Of a stretch of DNA of 5,045 nucleotides, positions 1-5,045 are shown in pieces. The stretch spans positions 1-5,045 of the forward strand of contig JBKHJZ010000224.1 of the NCBI GenBank assembly GCA_046537875.1. The letters run 5' to 3'. The notes beneath the pieces were generated by a model. The model was not told where the DNA came from and made no database searches. It saw only the letters and a program-made list of their open reading frames with translations. How positions within the stretch are numbered: the first letter of the stretch is position 1; every line of letters begins with the position of its first letter. Both the position numbers and the translations under genes were made by a program. The DNA comes from JBKHJZ01 sp046537875 (GTDB lineage: Bacteria > Actinomycetota > Acidimicrobiia > Acidimicrobiales > VFJN01).

Positions 1-18
1 GGCGGAACCCAGTGCCTC

Positions 19-66
19 GGGGATGCGGGGCCGGCGGACCGCCAGCCTGTTTCCGGCCCCGTCCCC
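19..66 (+). terminator. Possible terminator-like hairpin upstream of the reductase gene
   Basis: GGGGCCGG at 27-34 is the exact reverse complement of CCGGCCCC at 53-60. GGGG at 19-22 can extend the stem with CCCC at 63-66 across a small asymmetric internal loop (4 against 2 bases). The loop is 18 bases and there is no T-run after the stem. Frame 1 from the left edge of the window is open until a TAG at 73-75, so this could be the end of an upstream gene with an overlapping terminator, but 24 codons are too few to judge. Chance GC-rich pairing is a real alternative. Confidence 0.2.
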
Positions 67-77
67 GGTGGGTAGCC

Positions 78-131
78 GGCAGGTGGCGGCGGCACCCGGG
101 GCGTCACAGCGCGCGCCGGCAACCACCTGCC
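78..131 (+). promoter_or_regulatory. 9-bp inverted repeat ending against the reductase ribosome binding site
   Basis: GGCAGGTGG at 78-86 is the perfect reverse complement of CCACCTGCC at 123-131, with 36 bases between. The right arm stops exactly where the AGGAGG at 132-137 begins. A second, competing pairing exists: the self-complementary GCCGGC occurs at 75-80 and again at 115-120. This could be a dyad operator or a leader RNA fold that affects access to the ribosome binding site. No clear -10/-35 pair was seen in 1-141. The pairing is seen directly; any regulatory role is inference. Confidence 0.25.
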
Positions 132-141
132 AGGAGGATCG

Positions 142-1188
142 ATGGGCTTGCAGACGAGGACGCTCGGCGCCACGGGCATGGACATCACCCGCGTGGGCTT
201 CGGTGCCTGGGCGATCGGGGGACCGGGGCACTTCGGGTGGGGCCCCCAGGACGACGGCGAGGCGATCGCCGCCATCCGCCGCGCCGTCGACGCCGGGGTC
301 AACTGGATCGACACGGCCGCCGTCTACGGGTTCGGCCACTCGGAGGAGCTGGTCGGGCAGGCCATCGCCAAGATCCCGGCCGCCGACCGGCCGTACGTCT
401 TCACCAAGTGCGGCCAGGTGTGGGACCCGGACGACCCCGACCGTGAGGTCCGGCGCACCATGGACCCCGACAGCGTCCGCCGGGAGGTCGACGCGTCGCT
501 GCGCCGCCTCGGCATCGACCGGATCGATCTCTACCAGGTGCACTGGCCGCCCGAGGACGTTCCGGTCGGCGGCGACGTGCCCGAGGGCCTCACCGTGCCC
601 CCGCTGCCGATCCAGGACTACTGGCAGGTGATGGCCGACCTGCGCGAGGCGGGGAAGGTCCGGGCCGTCGGCCTGTCCAACCACTCGGTGTCCCAGCTCG
701 AGTCGGCCGAGGCGGTCGCGCACGTCGACGCCGTCCAGCCGCCGTTCTCGCTGATCGACCGGTCGGCCGCCGACGAGATCGCCTGGGCCGAGGCCGCCGG
801 CGCCGGGGTGATCGTCTACTCACCGATGCAGTCGGGCCTGCTCACCGGCGCCTTCTCCCGCGAGCGGGTCGCTGGCCTGCCCGAGGACGACTGGCGCCGG
901 CGCAGCGACGACTTCACCACCGACCTCGACCGCAACCTGGCCGTGGCCGACGCCCTCGTGCCGGTGGCCGAGCGCCACGGCGTGTTCCCGGGCGCGGTCG
1001 CCGTGGCGTGGACCCTCGCGTGGCCGGGCGTGACCGGGGCGATCGTCGGCGCCCGCCGGCCCGAGCAGGTGGACGGCTGGCTCCCGGCGGCGGACCTCCA
1101 GCTCACCGACGAGGACCTCGACGAGATCGCCGCCGCAGTGGAGCGCGTGGGGGCGGGCACCGGGCCGCTCCGCCCGGTGCAGGCCTGA
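142..1188 (+). CDS. Aldo/keto reductase family oxidoreductase
   Basis: This encodes a 348-residue cytosolic aldo/keto reductase, an NADPH-dependent TIM-barrel enzyme reducing aldehydes or ketones to alcohols. The N-terminus (RTLGATGMDITRVGFGAW) is the usual first strand of the family. The catalytic tetrad is readable: Asp57 and Tyr62 in WIDTAAVYGFGHSEE, Lys89 in FTKCG, and His134 in LYQVHWP. Cofactor-binding elements are GLSNHS at about 177-182 and GARRPEQ at 303-309, near the C-terminus as in IolS/YhdN-like members. About 15 extra residues rich in Pro, Val and Gly follow His134, before the helix beginning QDYWQVMADL. The ATG at 142 is supported by AGGAGG at 132-137 and by the family N-terminus; the later ATG at 178 would cut off strand 1. 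The substrate cannot be read from the sequence. The neighbouring ribosomal genes have their own promoter and do not suggest a shared job. The family call is secure; the subfamily is not. Confidence 0.95.
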   Translation: MGLQTRTLGATGMDITRVGFGAWAIGGPGHFGWGPQDDGEAIAAIRRAVDAGVNWIDTAAVYGFGHSEELVGQAIAKIPAADRPYVFTKCGQVWDPDDPDREVRRTMDPDSVRREVDASLRRLGIDRIDLYQVHWPPEDVPVGGDVPEGLTVPPLPIQDYWQVMADLREAGKVRAVGLSNHSVSQLESAEAVAHVDAVQPPFSLIDRSAADEIAWAEAAGAGVIVYSPMQSGLLTGAFSRERVAGLPEDDWRRRSDDFTTDLDRNLAVADALVPVAERHGVFPGAVAVAWTLAWPGVTGAIVGARRPEQVDGWLPAADLQLTDEDLDEIAAAVERVGAGTGPLRPVQA

Positions 1189-1213
1189 CACGCCCCGGCG
1201 TCCACGACACCGG

Positions 1214-1429
1214 TCAGCGCTGGTCGTCGAGGTCGTCGAGGTCGTCCCGGCTGAGGTTCGACGACGTGCCGGCCTGCACGTCCAGCTCCGGACCGTCGTC
1301 GGGCTCCAGGAACCACGTGGTCGACTCGGCCTCCTCCCGTTCGTCGGCCAGGTGGTGGAAGGGGTCGCGGCCCCGCTGCCCCTTGCCTGCCCGGGAGCCC
1401 CGCTGCGAGCGCTTCCGCCTGAAGGGCAT
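1214..1429 (-). CDS. Small uncharacterised protein, basic N-terminus and acidic C-terminus
   Basis: This is a 71-residue protein I do not recognise. Residues 1-22 are strongly basic (MPFRRKRSQRGSRAGKGQRG), the middle has DPFHHLADEREEAE and STTWFLEPDDGPEL, and the end is acidic (SRDDLDDLDDQR). There is no signal peptide, membrane segment or cysteine. Coding is supported by codon use: all but three sense codons (GCA, GAA, GGT) end in G or C, like the neighbours. A stop (TAA, 1441-1439) lies three codons upstream, so the ATG at 1429 is the first available start. There is no Shine-Dalgarno sequence, but a TAACAT sits six bases before the ATG, which suggests a leaderless mRNA. The acidic tail comes from a 9-bp tandem repeat (plus-strand GTCGTCGAG at 1223-1231 and 1232-1240, partial at 1241-1246). 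It converges on the reductase gene with a 25-base gap and diverges from the ribosomal operon. The basic head could bind nucleic acid, but that is speculation. Confidence 0.65.
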   Translation of the reverse strand: MPFRRKRSQRGSRAGKGQRGRDPFHHLADEREEAESTTWFLEPDDGPELDVQAGTSSNLSRDDLDDLDDQR

Positions 1430-1435
1430 GGCGGA

Positions 1436-1441
1436 ATGTTA
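1436..1441 (-). promoter_or_regulatory. Putative -10 element of a leaderless promoter for the small minus-strand gene
   Basis: Read on the minus strand, TAACAT (1441 to 1436) matches the TANNNT form of actinobacterial -10 boxes and is followed by TCCGCC and then the ATG at 1429. Transcription normally starts 6-8 bases after the -10 box, which would place the first transcribed base at or within a base or two of the A of the start codon. No good -35 is visible at the right distance, which is common in high-GC actinobacteria. The lack of a Shine-Dalgarno sequence fits a leaderless transcript. Confidence 0.45.
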
Positions 1442-1483
1442 CCCGGCGTCCGGTGGACCCGCCGGTGGATCGACCGCTGCCAG

Positions 1484-1513
1484 TTGGACCAGGTCGGGGG
1501 CTCTCGCTATCAT
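1484..1513 (+). promoter_or_regulatory. Putative housekeeping promoter of the rplC ribosomal operon
   Basis: TTGGAC at 1484-1489 and TATCAT at 1508-1513 are separated by 18 bases. The -10 matches TATAAT at five of six positions and is a rare A/T island in this GC-rich region; the -35 keeps the TTG. Transcription would start near 1519-1521, giving a leader of about 310 nt before the rplC ATG. It is the best promoter-like sequence in the gap between the small minus-strand gene and rplC, and it fits the absence of rpsJ upstream: the operon needs its own promoter here. Confidence 0.55.
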
Positions 1514-1624
1514 CACTCGGCCGTGCTGGAGACCCGCACCGGGTCCGGCACCCGACCGTCAGAAGTCCGTCAACCGACGTCCGCGAAGGCCCGCGTGTCG
1601 GGAACCGCGTGGCACAACCGAGGC

Positions 1625-1660
1625 AGGCGCTCCGCCGGGTCGGTCCCGTGCGGAGCGTTT
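1625..1660 (+). promoter_or_regulatory. Attenuator-like hairpin in the rplC operon leader
   Basis: CGCTCCG at 1628-1634 pairs perfectly with CGGAGCG at 1651-1657. The stem extends by G-U, G-U and A-U pairs to 1625/1660, and an inner stem CGGG (1636-1639) with CCCG (1645-1648) closes a 5-base loop TCGGT. TTTCGTGT follows the GC-rich stem, a weak U-rich tail. It lies about 105-140 nt after the predicted transcription start. A known parallel is the E. coli S10 leader, where L4 binding promotes termination at a leader hairpin; L4 is also encoded in this operon. The pairing is seen; control by L4 or any other protein is inference. Confidence 0.35.
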
Positions 1661-1715
1661 CGTGTGATCCGTACCGGGTTCGCCCGGCCCGCCGCATCCG
1701 CTGCGACCGCACGGG
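1645..1715 (+). promoter_or_regulatory. Long-range 9-bp pairing in the rplC leader, competing with the upstream hairpin
   Basis: CCCGTGCGG at 1645-1653 is the exact reverse complement of CCGCACGGG at 1707-1715. The left arm lies inside the hairpin at 1625-1660, so the two structures exclude each other. Between the arms is a compact hairpin: CCGGG at 1674-1678, loop TTCG at 1679-1682, CCCGG at 1683-1687. This has the layout of a switchable leader RNA, but GC-rich sequence yields many chance pairings and no covariation evidence is available here. Confidence 0.3.
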
Positions 1716-1733
1716 CGCGGGCTGCGACCCGGC

Positions 1734-1807
1734 CGGCACCGAGCACCGAGCACCAAGCCCCGGCACCGAGCACCAACGCACGAAGGCACCACAGGCATCA
1801 AGGCACC
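1734..1807 (+). repeat. Degenerate GCACC repeat tract in the rplC leader
   Basis: GCACC occurs seven times, beginning at 1736, 1743, 1750, 1763, 1770, 1786 and 1803; the first three and the fourth/fifth copies keep a 7-base step (GCACCGA). A 14-base direct repeat CGGCACCGAGCACC lies at 1734-1747 and 1761-1774. Towards the gene the pattern becomes AGGCA, at 1784, 1793, 1801 and 1810, with 8-9 base steps. The tract is C- and A-rich, so in RNA it should be mostly single-stranded, between the structured part of the leader and the ribosome binding site. It may be simple slippage-derived sequence or a protein binding site. Confidence 0.6.
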
Positions 1808-1832
1808 AGAGGCAGGAAGAGACGCAGCCGCC

Positions 1833-2498
1833 ATGGCGACACGAGCGATTGTCGGCGAGAAGGTCGGCATGACACAGGTGTGGGACGACGACGACCGCGT
1901 CGTGCCCGTCACGGTCCTGCGTGTGCGGCCGTGCCGGGTGGTCCAGGTCAAGACCAACGAGCGCGACGGCTACAGCGCGCTCCAGGTGACGTTCGGCTCG
2001 ACCAAGCCGACGAAGCTCACCAAGCCCGTCGCCGGCCAGTACCAGGCGGCGGGGGTCGAGCCCGGCGTCAAGCTGGTCGAGCTCCGCCTCGACGACGTGA
2101 GCGACTACGAGGTCGGCCAGGAGATCCGGGCCGACCTGCTCGAGCAGGGCGAGCTCGTCGACGTCACCTCGGTCAGCAGGGGCAAGGGCTTCTCCGGCGT
2201 GATGAAGCGCCACGGGTTCTCGGGACTCGGCTCGAGCCACGGCACGCACCGCGTGCACCGGGCGCCCGGCGCCATCGGCGGGGCCGCCACGCCGTCCCGG
2301 GTCTTCCCCGGCACCCGCATGGCCGGCCGGTCGGGGGGCCGGAAGACCACCACCCAGAACCTCACGGTGGTGCAGGCCGATGCCGAGCGCGACCTCGTGC
2401 TGGTCAAGGGCTCGGTTCCCGGCCCGAAGGGGGCCCTGGTGCTCGTGCGCGACGCGGCGAAGGGGAACTCGAAGCGCAGCGCGAAGGGGAAGCAGTGA
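1833..2498 (+). CDS. rplC: 50S ribosomal protein L3
   Basis: This encodes L3 (221 residues; family about 205-220), an early-assembly 50S protein binding 23S rRNA, with an extended loop reaching towards the peptidyl-transferase centre. Visible family landmarks are the N-terminal IVGEKVGMTQVWDDD (about 6-20), SRGKGFSGVMKRHGFSG (about 115-131), HRVHRAPGAIGGAATPSRVF (about 139-158), and LVLVKGSVPGPKGALVLVRDA near the end. The loop residue methylated in E. coli (Gln150 in GQNQTPG) is replaced by an Ala in GGAATPS, as is usual for actinobacteria. Residues 165-177 read GRSGGRKTTTQNL, where many bacteria have a GRMGN-then-VTVQNL pattern, so this turn is divergent. AGGAAG at 1814-1819 is a rather distant (13-base) ribosome binding site. 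The TGA shares one base with the rplD ATG (TGATG at 2496-2500). An 11-base direct repeat (2457-2467, 2481-2491) encodes the lysine-rich tail. Confidence 0.97.
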   Translation: MATRAIVGEKVGMTQVWDDDDRVVPVTVLRVRPCRVVQVKTNERDGYSALQVTFGSTKPTKLTKPVAGQYQAAGVEPGVKLVELRLDDVSDYEVGQEIRADLLEQGELVDVTSVSRGKGFSGVMKRHGFSGLGSSHGTHRVHRAPGAIGGAATPSRVFPGTRMAGRSGGRKTTTQNLTVVQADAERDLVLVKGSVPGPKGALVLVRDAAKGNSKRSAKGKQ

Positions 2499-3190
2499 TG
2501 CCCACCGTCAGCGTCACCACCGCCAAGGGCGGGACGTCGCGGCGCAAGGTCGACCTCGACGACGCCCTGTTCGCCGTCGAGCCGAACGGTCCCGTCATGC
2601 ACCAGGTCGTGACCGCCCAGCTCGCGGCGCGCCGGGCCGGCAGCCACTCGACGAAGACCCGGGCCGAGGTGCGCGGCGGCGGCGCCAAGCCGTGGCGCCA
2701 GAAGGGCACCGGCCGGTCCCGCCAGGGCTCGATCCGCTCGCCGCAGTGGCGGGGCGGCGGCGTGGCCCTCGGTCCCAAGCCCCGCAGCTACCGCCAGCGC
2801 ACGCCGAAGAAGATGATCCGCCTCGCCCTCGCCTCGGCGTTGTCCGACCGGCAGGCCGACGGCCGGGTGATCGTGCTCGACGGCTGGGGCATCGACCGCC
2901 CCAGCACCAAGGCGGCGCTCGGCGTGCTGAGCTCGCTGGGCGTCGAGGGCCGCATCCTGGTGGTGCTCACCCGCGGCGACGACGCGGTGTGGCGCAGCCT
3001 CCGCAACCTCCCCAAGGTGCACGTGCTCACCACGGGCGAGCTGAACGCCTACGACGTGCTGGTCAGCGACTGGGTGATCTTCACCGAGGCGTCGCTGCCC
3101 GGCGGCGCGGCGGCGCAGGCTGCGCAGGCGAAGACCCAGGCGACCGAGGCGCAGGCCGACGGCGAGACCGACGAGGGGAGCGAGCGGTGA
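2498..3190 (+). CDS. rplD: 50S ribosomal protein L4
   Basis: This encodes L4 (230 residues; family about 200-215), a 50S protein whose long loop lines the peptide exit tunnel and binds 23S rRNA. In E. coli it also represses its own S10 operon. The conserved tunnel loop is plain at about residues 55-90: RAEVRGGGAKPWRQKGTGRS, then RQGSIRSPQWRGGG, then GPKPRSY. The globular end includes KKMIRLALASALSDR and the C-terminal Rossmann-like part (VIVLDGWGID, ILVVLTRGDD, LNAYDVLVSDWVIFTEASL). After about residue 201 an Ala/Gln-rich, then acidic tail of nearly 30 residues (GGAAAQAAQAKTQATEAQ onwards) is added and is likely disordered. The start is the ATG overlapping the rplC stop, with AAGGGGA at 2484-2490 as ribosome binding site and MPTVSV as a normal N-terminus. 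The same frame is open far upstream through rplC and the leader, but that is a GC-bias artefact. Confidence 0.97.
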   Translation: MPTVSVTTAKGGTSRRKVDLDDALFAVEPNGPVMHQVVTAQLAARRAGSHSTKTRAEVRGGGAKPWRQKGTGRSRQGSIRSPQWRGGGVALGPKPRSYRQRTPKKMIRLALASALSDRQADGRVIVLDGWGIDRPSTKAALGVLSSLGVEGRILVVLTRGDDAVWRSLRNLPKVHVLTTGELNAYDVLVSDWVIFTEASLPGGAAAQAAQAKTQATEAQADGETDEGSER

Positions 3191-3477
3191 AGGATCCCCG
3201 CGACGTGATCATCGCCCCGGTGGTGAGCGAGAAGTCGTACGCGCTGATGGAGGAGGGCGTCTACACCTTCACCGTCGACCCCCGGGCCTCCAAGCCCGAG
3301 ATCCGCGACGCCGTCCAGACCATCTTCGGCGTCCGCGTCACCAAGGTGAACACGCTCAACCGGAAGGGCAAGCGCAAGCGCAACCGCCGGACGTTCACCT
3401 GGGGCAAGCGCCCCGACCGCAAGCGGGCGATCGTCACGCTCGCCCAGGGCGATTCGATCGACCTCTTCCAGGACTGA
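3187..3477 (+). CDS. rplW: 50S ribosomal protein L23
   Basis: This encodes L23 (96 residues, normal for the family), which sits at the exit of the peptide tunnel and is the docking site for trigger factor and the signal recognition particle. Landmarks are DVIIAPVVSEKSYALMEEG at about 5-23, YTFTVDPRASKPEIRDAVQ in the first half, the FGVRVTKVNTLNRKGKRKRN segment, and the C-terminal KRAIVTLAQGDSIDLF. The start is a GTG at 3187 overlapping the rplD stop by four bases (GTGA), preceded by GAGGGGAG at 3173-3180. No in-frame ATG sits nearby, and the family N-terminus (lysine, aspartate, proline, then DVIIAPV) fits this GTG. The overlap implies translational coupling to L4. Confidence 0.96.
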   Translation: MKDPRDVIIAPVVSEKSYALMEEGVYTFTVDPRASKPEIRDAVQTIFGVRVTKVNTLNRKGKRKRNRRTFTWGKRPDRKRAIVTLAQGDSIDLFQD

Positions 3478-3482
3478 TCCCC

Positions 3483-4319
<837 letters not shown>

Positions 4320-4324
4320 CCCGC

Positions 4325-4609
4325 ATGCCCCGTTCGCTCAAGAAGGGCCCCTTCGTCGACGAGCACCTGCTCCGCAAGGTCGACGCGCTCAACAGCAAGG
4401 GCGAGAAGAAGGTCGTCAAGACCTGGTCGCGCCGCTCGACGATCATCCCCGACATGGTCGGGCACACGATCGCCGTGCACGACGGGCGCAAGCACGTGCC
4501 CGTCTACGTCACCGAGTCGATGGTGGGCCACAAGCTCGGCGAGTTCGCGCCCACCCGCACGTTCCGCTACCACGCCGGCCAGGAGAAGGCCGCGCGAGGG
4601 AGGCGATGA
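4325..4609 (+). CDS. rpsS: 30S ribosomal protein S19
   Basis: This encodes S19 (94 residues, typical length 92-93), a protein of the 30S head that contacts S13 and 16S rRNA and forms intersubunit contacts. The family pattern is complete: MPRSLKKGPFVDEHLLRKV at the start, KKVVKTWSRRSTIIPDMVG in the middle, TIAVHDGRKHVPVYVTESMV, and GHKLGEFAPTRTFRYHAG near the end, followed by a short basic tail. It follows rplB by five bases. Its TGA at 4607-4609 overlaps the next start in an ATGA arrangement (4606-4609), so S19 and L22 translation are likely coupled. Confidence 0.97.
   Translation: MPRSLKKGPFVDEHLLRKVDALNSKGEKKVVKTWSRRSTIIPDMVGHTIAVHDGRKHVPVYVTESMVGHKLGEFAPTRTFRYHAGQEKAARGRR
4598..4603 (+). 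promoter_or_regulatory. Ribosome binding site that leaves the rplV start ambiguous
   Basis: The purine block GAGGGAGG at 4596-4603 precedes two candidate starts. From the best match GGGAGG (4598-4603) the ATG at 4606 is only two bases away, while the GTG at 4612 is eight bases away, a better spacing. If GAGG at 4596-4599 is used instead, the ATG at 4606 has six bases of spacing. The two proteins differ by two residues. Confidence 0.6.
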
Positions 4610-5045
4610 CCGTGGCCGGCACGAAGACCAACGAGCGCCCCGGCACCCGCGCCCGGGTGCGCTACGTGCGCATGTCGCCCTACAAGGTGCGAGAGGTGCT
4701 CGACCTCGTCCGCGGGCTGCCCGTCGACGAGGCCGAGGAGGTGCTGCAGTTCACCGAGCGCGCCCCGGCGCCGGTGATCCAGAAGGGCCTCGCCTCGGCG
4801 GTCGCCAACGCGGTCAACAACGACCAGCTCGACGGCGACAACCTCTACGTGTCGGCCTGCTACGCCGACGAGGGCCCGACCCTCAAGCGCTGGCGCCCCC
4901 GGGCCCGCGGCCGGGCCACCCGGATCCGCAAGCGCACGTCCCACATCACGATCATCGTCAGTCCGATGCCCGACGCGATGGCGGCCCGGGTCGAGGCCAG
5001 GCGCCAGGCCGCCGCCGCGGCGGCGCCGGCGCGCCGGGGCCGGGC
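4606..5045 (+). CDS. rplV: 50S ribosomal protein L22, C-terminus cut by the window end
   Basis: This is a partial gene: 146 complete codons are present and the stop lies beyond the window. L22 binds all domains of 23S rRNA, and its beta-hairpin lines the exit tunnel, where macrolide-resistance changes occur. Visible parts are RVRYVRMSPYKVREVLDLVR (about 18-37), the VIQKGLASAVANAVNN helix, and the tunnel hairpin CYADEGPTLKRWRPRARGRA from residue 85, then TSHITIIVSP ending near 120. The family core normally ends there at about 110-120 residues. Here an Ala/Arg-rich tail of at least 26 more residues continues, similar to the Ala-rich L22 extensions known in actinobacteria. The start at 4606 is chosen for the ATGA overlap with rpsS; GTG at 4612 is a real alternative. 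There is no frameshift in the visible part. Confidence 0.95.
   Translation, partial: MTVAGTKTNERPGTRARVRYVRMSPYKVREVLDLVRGLPVDEAEEVLQFTERAPAPVIQKGLASAVANAVNNDQLDGDNLYVSACYADEGPTLKRWRPRARGRATRIRKRTSHITIIVSPMPDAMAARVEARRQAAAAAAPARRGR

Noticed and set aside
1..75. C-terminal end of an upstream gene in frame 1 (TAG at 73-75)
   Set aside because: Only 24 codons are visible, with no recognisable motif and heavy Gly/Pro content, so coding cannot be supported.
1734..1814. CRISPR-like array
   Set aside because: Repeat units are 5-14 bases with irregular 7-20 base steps and no spacers; this is a short simple-sequence tract.
1453..1832. Possible rpsJ remnant or other gene in the leader, including a frame from 1453 and a GTG-started leader peptide at 1523
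   Set aside because: No S10-like motif in any frame, no ATG in the leader, and no ribosome binding site before the GTG; the encoded sequences are Arg/Pro-rich without similarity I recognise.
816..2258. A 480-codon open frame on the minus strand
   Set aside because: It runs antisense through the reductase, the small gene, the leader and rplC. It has no family features, and its upstream half is exactly antisense to conserved L3 codons. Long antisense frames are expected at this GC content.
1352..2497. Extension of the rplD frame upstream through rplC and the leader, which would give a 612-aa protein
   Set aside because: The extra part is low-complexity Arg/Ala/Pro sequence out of frame with L3. 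The L4 homology starts at the ATG at 2498, which has its own ribosome binding site.

Overview
This is a very GC-rich (roughly 70% or more by eye) bacterial chromosomal window. Its core is the front part of a ribosomal-protein operon of the S10 type, in the order rplC (L3), rplD (L4), rplW (L23), rplB (L2), rpsS (S19), rplV (L22, cut by the window end). Codons end almost always in G or C. The L2 and L3 wording is actinobacterial, for example SGGRHPVSPWG followed by PEGRTR in L2 and HRAPGAIGG in L3. I infer a high-GC actinobacterium. A deep lineage such as Acidimicrobiia is possible, but the window alone does not prove it.

Layout: 1-141 is the upstream region of the first gene and holds two inverted repeats. 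142-1188 encodes an aldo/keto reductase with an intact catalytic tetrad. 1214-1429 on the minus strand encodes a small protein of unknown function (71 aa, basic N-terminus, acidic C-terminus), convergent with the reductase and apparently leaderless. 1430-1832 is a gap of about 400 bases without a recognisable gene. It carries a minus-strand -10 element for the small gene, a good plus-strand promoter (TTGGAC, 18 bases, TATCAT), and then a transcript leader of about 310 nt. The leader contains a terminator-like hairpin, a competing 9-bp pairing, a small UUCG-loop hairpin, and a run of GCACC / AGGCA repeats. 1833-5045 is the ribosomal-protein operon, with 1- and 4-base overlaps or gaps of only 5 bases between genes. 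This is the tight packing expected of translationally coupled subunits made in equal amounts.

The most unusual points are these. rpsJ (S10), normally the first gene of this cluster, is absent, and the operon opens with rplC behind its own promoter and a long structured leader. The small divergent gene next to that promoter is uncharacterised. The strongly conserved DHPHGGG motif of L2 reads DHPLGGG here, with the functional first histidine kept. I found no CRISPR array, transposon, tRNA, rRNA or obvious new multi-gene system. The leader and the small gene are the only parts that might hold undescribed biology.
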